NCBI GenBank assembly: GCA_023460875.1
Contig: JAEWOQ010000610.1
Span: 1-9,348 of the forward strand
Length of the DNA: 9,348 nucleotides
Direction: 5' to 3'
From: Pseudomonadota bacterium
Lineage (GTDB): Bacteria; Myxococcota_A; Polyangia; Polyangiales; Polyangiaceae
Shown: one piece after another, positions 1-6,768 of the stretch
How positions within the stretch are numbered: position 1 is the stretch's first letter
Layout: every line of letters begins with the position of its first letter
Program-made: the position numbers and the translations under genes
The notes under the pieces: model-generated
The model's database searches: none
Seen by the model: the letters and a program-made list of their open reading frames with translations, nothing else
What the model was told of the DNA's origin: nothing

Positions 1-15
1 GGCCCGCCCGCCGGG

Positions 16-29
16 CCCCCCCCCCCCCC
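16..29. repeat. Poly-C run of 14
   Basis: Fourteen consecutive C residues lie 14 bases past the protease stop codon (G14 in the direction of that gene's transcript). Such runs are rare and unstable. It may vary in length between cells, or its length may be a sequencing artefact. It does not form an intrinsic terminator. Confidence 0.9.
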
Positions 30-42
30 GCCCCTCAACCTC

Positions 43-3000
43 TCACCAGAAGCTCCACGAAGCCCAGGGCCTGTCCCCCGCGCTGAAGTGGAAGTACCGC
101 TTCCCATCGATCGGCGCCGGCAGCGGCATCTGCCCCGGGGTGACCACGACCCCGTTCACGCGGATGGTCCTCCCGGCCACCTCCGACGCCTGCCAGCCAT
201 AGACGGCGTCGGTGACCACGAACCACTTCTCTCCCGTGGTCTCGAAGGAGCCCGACTGCTGGTTCTTCGCGAGCGGGACCGCGTTGTAGCAGGCCTGTCC
301 CCAGGGCGTGCCTGCCTGACAGCTGCCCGCCACGCAGGTCTCCGCGCCGTTGCAGTAGTCTCCGTCCGCGCAGTCCCCGTCCGTCGCGCAGGCTCCGGCT
401 TCGCAGATCTGCTCGATCTCGTCGCAGGCGCCCTGGCAGGGGCTCGGTCCCGAGATGCAGCCGCTCTCCGTGCTGCACGTCTCTTCGCCGTCGCAGAACA
501 GGCCGTTGTCGCACACGACGTGGTCCGGCGTGTGGCTGCAGCCCTGCGTCCCTTCGTCGCACGCGTCGATCGTGCAAGCGAGCCCGTCGTCACACTGCGC
601 GGGCGCTCCGGCGACGCAACCGCTCACCGGATCACACAGCTCCGCTCCGTCGCAGAAGGTGCCGTTGTCGCACGCGGCGTCGTTCGGCGCGTGGACGCAG
701 GCATCGGTCGCCTCGTCGCAGCTGTCGACGGTGCAGGCGACGCCGTCGTCGCACGCCACCGGGGTCCCGGAGACACACACGCCCGCCTGGCACGCCTCGG
801 CGCCGTTGCAGTACAGGCCGTCGTCGCACTCCGCGTCGGTGGTGCAGCTGGTGGGCGGCAGCTGCGTCCCCCAGATCTCGACGTCGTCGATGTTCCAACC
901 GCAGTACTGCACGACGCTGTCCGTGGTCCCCATGGTCCAGCGCACGTAGACGGTCGACTGGCCCGCCGCGACGGCCGAGATGTCGAACTCCTGCTCCACC
1001 CACTGCTGGTCGACGATCGTCGACGTCGGGTTCTGCCAGATGGTCATCCAGTTGACGCCGTCGTTGCTCACCCGCACGTACGCGTGATCCCAGTAGGACG
1101 GCTCGATGCAGAGCCAGCGACGGAACTTCAGCTGCACCTCCGATAGATTGCTGCAGTCGATGGCGGCGGCGGTCAGGTGCGTCTCGGGGAGGCTCGGCGG
1201 GTACGTACCGGCGAGGTTGTAGCCGTAGACGTGACTGCCCGTATGCCCGCTCGAGGGGTCACCCTGCTGGCCGAGGGGGACGCCGTATTGCCACTGGCCC
1301 TCGGCGGTCCAGCCGGGATCGACGTCCATGTCCCAGGAGTACAGGAGCTTCGGACCGCCGACGCGCAGCGTGACCGTGCGCGTGGCGTCCCCCAGATGGT
1401 CCGTGAGGTTCTGGAACGAGACGGTGCCCGTGTACACCCCTAGCGGGAGCTCGTTCGCCGCCGCCGTGAGGTTGACGACGACGCTGGCGCTCGCCCCCTC
1501 CTCGAGGCTCCCCGATGGGACGGGCACCGTGAGCCACGGGACGTCGACGCTGACGCCGTAGTCGATGGTCCCGGGCCCGTAGTTCTCGATCGAGTAGGTG
1601 TGGCTCGCCGGCTGAAGGGGCCCCCCCGGGTCGCCCTGCGCCACGAAGTTCGGTCCCGACTCCACGGCGAGGCCCTGGACCAACGGCGGACACAGGAGCC
1701 CGTGCGCCTCGAAGCCCGCGCAGATCTGGGCGCGATGGGGCGTCCCGTTGTCGAGGTTGCCGTCGTCGTCGTCCAGGGTGAGGAAGTCGATGGGGACCTG
1801 GTGATCGATGGAGGTCCCCGTGTGCAGCAGCACCGAGTTCACGACCAGGTTCTCCAGGATCTCGCGGTACGTCTCCGGATGGCTCTGGGCGAGCTGGTTG
1901 CGGATGCTCCAGACCGCCCCCGCGAGCAGTTGACCGCAGCTGTGGACCCCGCTCCCGCAGGTCGAGCAGCTGGTGGCCGAATACTGACAGTCATTGTCCG
2001 CGGAGCGCAGCGGCGCCGAGCATTGATTGAAGAAGAAGCCGTACCCCAGCCCCGGGTCGTCAGCGATGAGCATGGCGATCGTGTCCGACATGCCCTCGCC
2101 GTACGCCCCCTGCCCGCTGCCACCGCTCGTGACGATGTGGTGCCCGTACTCGTGATGACTCACGCCCGCGAAGGACGTGTTGGCGTAGCCCGAGCTCGCC
2201 TGGCAGAAGTTGATCGACGAGTAGTCGTACCAGGCGTTCCCCGGGCAGTAGCCTCCTGTGAGGTTCACGTTCACGGGGAAGCTCAGCTGGGAATGGATCG
2301 TCGGGTACTCGGGGTGGACGTCGAGCAGCCACTCGCGCACCTGCGTCGCGTTGAGGTAGCCGTTGGCCTGGGCCAGCGAGAATTCGTCGCCGGCCTCGTG
2401 CAGGAAGTCCGCGGTGGCCGGCGGCGTCACGGACATCGACAGCAGCGCGTTCCGGGACGAGACCTGATCCGAGACCCGGAAGTAGCGCCCGACCAGCGTC
2501 GACTCGACGGTGGCCGGATCGAGGGACGAGCTCTCGATGGTGAAGTGCCCGTCCTCGTCGCCGAAGGCCGAGCTCCCCCCCACGATGCGGACCTGCGCGT
2601 CCGGGAGAGGCACGGCGGCCGTCCCGGCGCACTGAGGCGCCACGATCCCCACCGTTCCCTCGCCGCTCACCTGCCCGGAGACCGTGTCGAAGTGGATCAG
2701 GCTCTCCTGATGCAGGACGGCCCCCGTCGCCGCGTCCACGACGAAACGCCACTTCTGAGGTCGCCCCCCCGCCCGCGCCGGCAGCTCCCCGATGAAGGTC
2801 GCGGCGAGCACGGGGGCTGCCGGGGCAGCCTCATCCCCCGCCCAGATGACGGGATCCGCTTCGGTGAAGTCCGTCAAAGGCGATCGCGCAGCCGCCACCG
2901 CGCTCGCTTCGTAGAGTCGGCCCGCCGCTGGGCTCCGCACCGCAGCCCGAGCCTGGACGGCGTCGACCGCCGCGCCACGCAGCCGCGGCGCGAACGTCCC

Positions 3001-3495
3001 CAGCGCCTTCGCCCGCGAGGACACGTGCACGAGGGGATGACCGGGCTCATTCCGCACCAGCATGCCCACGTCGGCGCCGTAGACGGGCACCCCATTGCGC
3101 TGCTGAGAGAACTTCATGAGCAGGAACTCGAACCGTCCCAGGCGTTTGTCGTACTTGACCGGGATCACGGGCGGACCACCTCCCGCGTCGGGCGTCGCGG
3201 CGGCGCCGGGCTCCAGATCCCCGGGCTGAAGCCCGAGCACCGCCCCGTGTCTCTTCATGAACTCCTCGGCGGCGTCCGCGGGGGTCGCCCCCGACGCCAG
3301 GCGGGTCCCATAGACGCGGGCCACGCTGCCCGCCGAGGACCTCTCCACCCGCGCGCGGGGCACGGCAGCCACGAGCCGCTCGATGGCGACTGGCGCTTCG
3401 TCCAGGGATTCCGTGGGCGGATCGTGACCCGCGCCACAACCAGCGAGGGCGCCCCCGACACACAACGCCACGGCGGTTCGACGTAAATGAAGCAT
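43..3495 (-). CDS. Secreted multidomain lipoprotein metalloprotease (M36/fungalysin-like gluzincin)
   Basis: The protein has 1150 residues from the ATG at 3495. This start is chosen because it opens a classic lipoprotein signal, with Arg after MLHL, a hydrophobic core and lipobox LAGC (Cys20), and has a purine-rich GGGAGAGAGA before it; an in-frame start at 3561 would bury the signal. Order of parts: FTP-type propeptide (about 58-168) with a PepSY-like end near 250-264; a carboxypeptidase-regulatory-like beta domain (about 273-323); a catalytic domain (about 343-608) with HEYGH (His448, Glu449, His452) and Glu467 in GEGMSD as likely third zinc ligand; an acidic DDDDGNLDNGTPH stretch (575-587); an Ig/BACON-like domain (610-714); a jelly-roll/MAM-like domain (716-876); Cys-rich repeats (884-1069); and a Trp-ending C-terminal module. 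Gly follows the lipid Cys, so outer-membrane anchoring is inferred. It probably degrades extracellular protein. The exact family (M36 versus another gluzincin) is not settled. Confidence 0.88.
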   Translation of the reverse strand: MLHLRRTAVALCVGGALAGCGAGHDPPTESLDEAPVAIERLVAAVPRARVERSSAGSVARVYGTRLASGATPADAAEEFMKRHGAVLGLQPGDLEPGAAATPDAGGGPPVIPVKYDKRLGRFEFLLMKFSQQRNGVPVYGADVGMLVRNEPGHPLVHVSSRAKALGTFAPRLRGAAVDAVQARAAVRSPAAGRLYEASAVAAARSPLTDFTEADPVIWAGDEAAPAAPVLAATFIGELPARAGGRPQKWRFVVDAATGAVLHQESLIHFDTVSGQVSGEGTVGIVAPQCAGTAAVPLPDAQVRIVGGSSAFGDEDGHFTIESSSLDPATVESTLVGRYFRVSDQVSSRNALLSMSVTPPATADFLHEAGDEFSLAQANGYLNATQVREWLLDVHPEYPTIHSQLSFPVNVNLTGGYCPGNAWYDYSSINFCQASSGYANTSFAGVSHHEYGHHIVTSGGSGQGAYGEGMSDTIAMLIADDPGLGYGFFFNQCSAPLRSADNDCQYSATSCSTCGSGVHSCGQLLAGAVWSIRNQLAQSHPETYREILENLVVNSVLLHTGTSIDHQVPIDFLTLDDDDGNLDNGTPHRAQICAGFEAHGLLCPPLVQGLAVESGPNFVAQGDPGGPLQPASHTYSIENYGPGTIDYGVSVDVPWLTVPVPSGSLEEGASASVVVNLTAAANELPLGVYTGTVSFQNLTDHLGDATRTVTLRVGGPKLLYSWDMDVDPGWTAEGQWQYGVPLGQQGDPSSGHTGSHVYGYNLAGTYPPSLPETHLTAAAIDCSNLSEVQLKFRRWLCIEPSYWDHAYVRVSNDGVNWMTIWQNPTSTIVDQQWVEQEFDISAVAAGQSTVYVRWTMGTTDSVVQYCGWNIDDVEIWGTQLPPTSCTTDAECDDGLYCNGAEACQAGVCVSGTPVACDDGVACTVDSCDEATDACVHAPNDAACDNGTFCDGAELCDPVSGCVAGAPAQCDDGLACTIDACDEGTQGCSHTPDHVVCDNGLFCDGEETCSTESGCISGPSPCQGACDEIEQICEAGACATDGDCADGDYCNGAETCVAGSCQAGTPWGQACYNAVPLAKNQQSGSFETTGEKWFVVTDAVYGWQASEVAGRTIRVNGVVVTPGQMPLPAPIDGKRYFHFSAGDRPWASWSFW
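289..846 (-). other. Cys-rich repeat region within the metalloprotease
   Basis: This part of the protease gene encodes residues about 884-1069. Four units begin with CDDG, CDNG, CDNG and CADG at residues 890, 942, 995 and 1042, followed by (Y/F)C(N/D)G and a later GxC. The first two units also carry CDDGxACTxDxCDE. Spacings are 52, 53 and 47 residues. Such repeats are common in secreted proteins of myxobacteria and planctomycetes. They are expected to be disulphide-bonded and to act as rigid spacers or binding surfaces; the role here is inferred. The last unit is shortened and runs into the C-terminal module. Confidence 0.75.
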
Positions 3496-3527
3496 AATCT
3501 TCTCTCTCCCAAACACTGTCAAACAGT
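3493..3527 (-). promoter_or_regulatory. Possible sigma-70 promoter and inverted repeat overlapping the protease start
   Basis: Read on the minus strand, TTGACA (3522-3517) is followed after exactly 17 bases by GATTAT (3499-3494), whose last two bases are the first two of the ATG. The -35-like box sits in a small inverted repeat, ACTGT-TTG-ACAGT (3527-3515), which could be an operator. The match is good for so GC-rich a genome. However, transcription from it would begin inside the coding region and leave the signal peptide without its start codon, so it may be chance or may mark an internal or regulatory site. The purine-rich stretch between the boxes (3510-3501) is the likely ribosome-binding site. 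Confidence 0.3.
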
Positions 3528-3652
3528 CTCGACGACCGATGGCCCCACCTGACGGAGCCACGACTCACGAGACCAACCCGGGGAGCCCCCAAAGCAAGAA
3601 GCTTGCCGACGGCGAGCTGCGCGCGATCGGCGTGATCGCCATGTTGGGTCGT

Positions 3653-3689
3653 TCGTCGAAAGGCTCGTTGAAGTGGTCGTCGAAAGGCT
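3653..3689. repeat. Short direct repeat, 24-bp period
   Basis: The 13-mer TCGTCGAAAGGCT occurs at 3653-3665 and again at 3677-3689. The bases before and after each copy are partly alike, so this looks like two imperfect 24-bp units. It lies about 160-190 bases upstream of the protease start. Paired sites at roughly two helical turns may suit a dimeric regulator, but that is inference. Confidence 0.6.
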
Positions 3690-3786
3690 TGTCGGGGGAA
3701 GCTCACCGAACGGAGCGCACCCAAAGGGCGATCTCGGCAGGCGTTGCGTCGCCGCCACTCCTCCGAGCTCGGTGTGACGTCAATGT

Positions 3787-3850
3787 CACAGTTGGCTCAT
3801 CACAGAGCTCAGCACAGTTGGCTCATCACAGAGCTCAGCACAGAGCTCAG
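3787..3850. repeat. 26-bp tandem repeat, two full copies plus a 12-bp partial
   Basis: Positions 3787-3812 and 3813-3838 are identical 26-bp units beginning CACAGTTGGCTCATCAC and ending in GAGCTCAG. They are followed at 3839-3850 by the unit's last 12 bases, CACAGAGCTCAG. Perfect identity suggests a recent slippage duplication. There are no spacers between the units, so it is not CRISPR-like. Each unit contains the palindrome GAGCTC. Confidence 0.9.
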
Positions 3851-3856
3851 CACCTG

Positions 3857-3888
3857 GGCCACGCCCCAGGGCGGCCACGCCCCAGGGC
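3857..3888. repeat. 16-bp tandem duplication with hairpin potential
   Basis: GGCCACGCCCCAGGGC occurs at 3857-3872 and again, identical, at 3873-3888, directly after the 26-bp repeat. CCTGGG at 3853-3858 can pair with CCCAGG at 3865-3870 around a 6-base loop, so a small hairpin could form. There is no T-tract after it on either strand, so it is not a typical terminator. Confidence 0.85.
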
Positions 3889-4288
3889 ACCGGGCTCGTA
3901 GGCGTCGCAGCGGGTCTCACTGCTTATTGGCACGGGGGGGGCCAGCCGCCCCAGCCGTTCGCGCGGGACGCAGCGGTTCGCCTCAGAGCTTCGCTCGGAA
4001 ACCAGCCGACGAGCGCCGTTTGCAGGCCTTTGGTGGGTGCTCGCGAAACGACGAACCTCCTCGATGAGATCCGGTGAATGCTTCCCTGCTCACGGACTGC
4101 TCACTCGAGTCACCAGGCGATCCGCGTCACTCCGTACAGCAGAGTCTCCCCGGGGAAACGACTCGAGACGGACTCGAGACCATAGACGAGCACGGTTCGA
4201 CCGGACACCGGGCCGATCCGCGAGAGCCGCTCCTCGCGGAGGCGTCTCCGTGGATGCCCCGCTGGGCGACATGTCCGCCGGTGTGCCG

Positions 4289-4320
4289 AAACTTTGTGAT
4301 CGACATTCAACATTTCAGTT
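4289..4320 (+). promoter_or_regulatory. A+T-rich patch, candidate promoter region of the GH53 gene
   Basis: About two thirds of the bases in 4289-4320 are A or T, in sharp contrast to the surroundings, and the patch lies 70-100 bases before the GH53 start. No clean -35/-10 pair could be fixed by eye, so only the region is proposed. Confidence 0.25.
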
Positions 4321-4392
4321 CGAAGCCGCTATTTCGCTCCTTTTCGTCGACTCCCACGATCCAAGCGACCTGTTTCGAGCGACTCTGTCCCC

Positions 4393-5685
4393 ATGCAATC
4401 AGCGCCGCGCCCGACGGGGAGCTCCGGGTGGCTCCCCCTCCCCTTGCTTCTTCTCGTCCTCGGCTGCTCGGACGCCGCGCCCACGGGGAGTGGCGGCGGG
4501 GGCAATGCTTCCGGGGGCAACGCTTCCGGTGGTAGCGCTCCCAGCACAGGGGGCGCGTTCGCGACGGGAGGCATGCCCTCCTCGGGCGGCGCGTTCTCCT
4601 CGGGGGGAAGCGGCGGCGGCTTGGCGACGGGAGGGCAAGGGAGCGGCGGGACGAACCCGGGCACGGGAGGACACGGGGGCGACGTCGACGTGTTCCGCCC
4701 GCCCTTCATCCTCGGCGCTGACATCACGATCACCCTGAAGGACGAGTATTGGGGGGCCACCTACCGAGACGAGGGCGTGGAGAAGCCCCTCGAGCAGATC
4801 CTCCAGGACCACGGCTTCAACTACGTGCGCATCGACACCTTCGTCGATCCCAGCGCGCCCGGCGGCTACGCAGAGACAGAACCCGTCCCCTTCCGCAACC
4901 TCGATCAGACCATCGAGCTCGCCAAGCGCGTGAAGACGCTGGGCATGGGCTTCTTGCTCGATCTGCACATGAGCGACACGTGGACGAACCCCGGCGCCCA
5001 GGGGACGCCCCACGCGTGGCAGAGCTTCGGCATCGACGCCCTCGCGGCGGCGGTGCACGACTACGTGAAGGACGCCGTGACGCGCCTCACCGCAGAGGGA
5101 GCGCGCCCGGACATGGTCCAGATCGGCAACGAGACCACGAACGGCTTCCTCTGGGACGTCGGGCGCATCCAGAACGACGACTTCGGCAACTTCGCGCGGC
5201 TCCTGAAGGCAGGGATCCAGGCGGTGCGCGACGTCGACGACCGCATCCAGGTCATGTTGCACATCGAAAAATGCGACAACCTGACGACGACCCGTTGGTG
5301 GCTCGACGGCGTGCTCGCCCAAGGCGTGGACTTCGACGTCTTCGGCCAGTCCTGCTACGCCCCGAGCGGCAACGGCCATCAAGGGTATCAGGGCACGCCC
5401 GACCAATGGGCGACCACCTTCGCCGCCCTCGTGGACGAGTACCCGCAGCTCGACTTCGTGATCGCCGAGTACTCGGCGGAGCAACGCGCCGCCAACGACG
5501 TGATGTTCCAGCTCCCCGATGGGCGCGGGCTCGGCACCTTCAACTGGGATCCGACGCGCTCCTACGACACGCACCCCAACGTGCCGCTCTTCACCACGGA
5601 CGGCGAGTGGAACGACTTCGTCACCATCCCGGAGCGCATCGGCCTCTACGATCAGATGGCCCAGGACTACGGCCTCCGCCCCTGA
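4393..5685 (+). CDS. GH53-type endo-beta-1,4-galactanase-like lipoprotein
   Basis: The 430-residue protein starts with a lipoprotein signal (lipobox VLGC, Cys25, followed by Ser), then a Gly/Ser/Ala/Thr linker to about residue 97, then a (beta/alpha)8 domain to the end. GH53 hallmarks: GADITITLKDEYWG (108-121), NYVRID (143-148), DLHMSDTWTNP (190-200, compare the usual DFHYSDTWADP), QIGNE with likely acid/base Glu247, FGQSCY (317-322), IAEY with likely nucleophile Glu359, and GTFNWDP (381-387, compare GxFYWEP). The family cuts beta-1,4-galactan side chains of pectin; surface anchoring is inferred. Several usually conserved aromatic or acidic positions differ, so the substrate may differ. The ribosome-binding site before 4393 is weak, but no other in-frame start keeps the signal peptide. 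It is transcribed away from the protease gene. Confidence 0.87.
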   Translation: MQSAPRPTGSSGWLPLPLLLLVLGCSDAAPTGSGGGGNASGGNASGGSAPSTGGAFATGGMPSSGGAFSSGGSGGGLATGGQGSGGTNPGTGGHGGDVDVFRPPFILGADITITLKDEYWGATYRDEGVEKPLEQILQDHGFNYVRIDTFVDPSAPGGYAETEPVPFRNLDQTIELAKRVKTLGMGFLLDLHMSDTWTNPGAQGTPHAWQSFGIDALAAAVHDYVKDAVTRLTAEGARPDMVQIGNETTNGFLWDVGRIQNDDFGNFARLLKAGIQAVRDVDDRIQVMLHIEKCDNLTTTRWWLDGVLAQGVDFDVFGQSCYAPSGNGHQGYQGTPDQWATTFAALVDEYPQLDFVIAEYSAEQRAANDVMFQLPDGRGLGTFNWDPTRSYDTHPNVPLFTTDGEWNDFVTIPERIGLYDQMAQDYGLRP

Positions 5686-5987
5686 CTCCGCTCGCCTCTC
5701 TCTCGATCCTGTCTTCTCTCGGCGCTGCACCCGCTCAACGTCCGCTCCCGCGGACCAGCACCGCGCCCACCTCTCGGGAGCGCGGTCCCGTCGGCCGGCG
5801 GCAGGGACGTCCGTACGCCTCCCCGCGCTCGTGGGGGACACCGAGAGGTGGTACGTCTCTGGAGCGCCCCGCAAAACCGCCGCGACGCCCTGAACGCGCC
5901 GTCCGCCGGCGCAGTTCCGGCGCCCGCGAAGCCTACGCTCTGCCCACGATCTGCGAAGCCCACCATCCGCCAAGGGAGAACCAGTCC
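5686..5987. other. Intergenic spacer between the GH53 and pirin genes
   Basis: This 302-base spacer has no gene I can support. Its main content is the nested inverted repeat at 5767-5851. Nearer the pirin gene is a small hairpin-forming GCCGG/CCGGC pair (around 5905-5922), and the pirin ribosome-binding site AGGGAGAA lies at 5973-5980. No intrinsic terminator with a T-tract follows the GH53 stop codon. Confidence 0.55.
5767..5851. repeat. Nested inverted repeat (two-part stem), possible RNA structure or terminator
   Basis: CCACCTCTCGG (5767-5777) is the exact reverse complement of CCGAGAGGTGG (5841-5851). Directly inside, GAGCGCGG (5778-5785) pairs exactly with CCGCGCTC (5823-5830), leaving a 10-base bulge (5831-5840) on the 3' arm. 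The 37-base interior contains GTCCC/GGGAC and the palindrome GGACGTCC, so further pairing is possible. The element lies about 80 bases after the GH53 stop codon and has no T-tract. A 3'-end stabilising structure, a small RNA or a mobile-repeat remnant are all possible. Confidence 0.65.
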
Positions 5988-6686
5988 ATGCTCACCGTCC
6001 GTCACGCCGACGACCGCGGCCACGCCGCTCACGGATGGCTCGACTCGCGCCACACGTTCTCGTTCGCCGACTACTACGATCCCGCTCACATGGGCTTCCG
6101 CAACCTGCGGGTCATCAACGAGGATCGCGTCGCGCCGGGGCGCGGCTTCGGAGCGCACCCGCACCGGGACATGGAGATCCTCTCCTACGTCCTCGAAGGC
6201 GGCCTCGAGCACCGCGACTCCCTCGGCAACGGCTCGGTGATCCGCCCCGGCGACGTGCAGCGGATGACCGCGGGCACGGGGGTCGTCCACAGCGAGCTCA
6301 ACGCGTCCCGGAGCGATCCCGTCCATTTCCTGCAGATCTGGCTGCTGCCCGCGGCCTTGAGCATCCAGCCTGGCTACGAGCAGAAGACGTTCTCTCCCGA
6401 AGAGAGCGACGGGCGCCTGCGGCTCGTCGCCTCGCCCCAGGGGCGCGACGGCAGCATCACCCTCCACGCGGACGCCGAGGTCCACCTCGGACGCTTCGAC
6501 GCAGGCCAAAGCGCGCGGCGTCCGCTCCCGCCAGGACGCCATGCCTGGGTACAGGTCGCACGAGGACGGGCGCGGGTGAACGGACAGGAGCTCTCCGCCG
6601 GCGACGGCGCCGCGCTCTCGGGTGAACCCACGCTCGAGCTGGAGGGCCTCGCCGAGAGCGAGCTCCTCCTCTTCGACCTCCCGTGA
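5988..6686 (+). CDS. Pirin-family bicupin protein
   Basis: The 232-residue protein is the usual length for bacterial pirin/YhhW-type proteins. The ATG at 5988 has a good ribosome-binding site, AGGGAGAA, seven bases upstream. The N-terminal cupin holds the family metal set: His57 and His59 in GAHPHRDMEI, then His101 and Glu103 in GVVHSE. Other family marks are RHTFSFADYYDP near residue 21 and FLQIWLLP near 114. The C-terminal cupin (about 125-232) ends in ESELLLFDLP and lacks the metal residues, as is normal. Some family members oxidise quercetin-like flavonols and others act in gene regulation; the substrate here is unknown. No signal peptide, so it is cytoplasmic. A flavin reductase-like gene follows 183 bases downstream in the same direction. 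Confidence 0.93.
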   Translation: MLTVRHADDRGHAAHGWLDSRHTFSFADYYDPAHMGFRNLRVINEDRVAPGRGFGAHPHRDMEILSYVLEGGLEHRDSLGNGSVIRPGDVQRMTAGTGVVHSELNASRSDPVHFLQIWLLPAALSIQPGYEQKTFSPEESDGRLRLVASPQGRDGSITLHADAEVHLGRFDAGQSARRPLPPGRHAWVQVARGRARVNGQELSAGDGAALSGEPTLELEGLAESELLLFDLP

Positions 6687-6768
6687 CCTGGTCCGTCGAG
6701 ATACCGGCGATGCCTTTGGCCCACTCGAGGATCCCCAAGGCACCATCGTTCAGATAAGCTTCGCTCCC

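Larger units (their letters stand above)
3496..4392. other. Long divergent intergenic region, no supportable gene
   Basis: About 0.9 kb separates the divergent protease and GH53 genes. Open frames through it on either strand are Arg/Ser-rich, resemble no family I know and lack convincing ribosome-binding sites. It holds a 24-bp-spaced direct repeat (3653-3689), a 26-bp tandem repeat (3787-3850), a 16-bp tandem duplication (3857-3888), a repeated GACTCGAGAC (4160-4169 and 4171-4180) and an A+T-rich patch (4289-4320). It probably contains both outward promoters and possibly regulator sites. No tRNA or other structured RNA was recognised by eye. Confidence 0.6.

Noticed and set aside
1600..3486. 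A 628-codon plus-strand open frame opposite the protease gene
   Set aside because: It is Arg/Gly/Val-rich, has no recognisable motif, and mirrors the high G/C third positions of the minus-strand gene, which has clear domains. It is a GC-driven shadow, as is the plus-strand frame at 88-1146.
3496..3561. Longer N-terminus for the protease starting at 3561
   Set aside because: It would place 22 residues before a complete lipoprotein signal peptide, and the ATG at 3495 has its own purine-rich ribosome-binding site.
3787..3850. 26-bp repeats as a CRISPR array
   Set aside because: The units abut directly with no spacers, there are only two full copies, and no cas gene is near.
4037..4738. A 233-codon plus-strand frame running across the GH53 start
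   Set aside because: It overlaps the well-supported GH53 signal peptide and linker in another frame, is Arg/Ser/Pro-rich, and shows no family motif or ribosome-binding site.
5686..5766. Intrinsic terminator directly after the GH53 gene
   Set aside because: No stem-loop with a following T-run is present; the sequence is a CT-rich stretch without pairing.
4749..6686. A 645-codon frame that would fuse a long N-terminal part to the pirin
   Set aside because: Its first part is the out-of-frame shadow of the GH53 gene and then crosses the intergenic spacer. The pirin has its own ATG and ribosome-binding site at 5988 and family-typical length.
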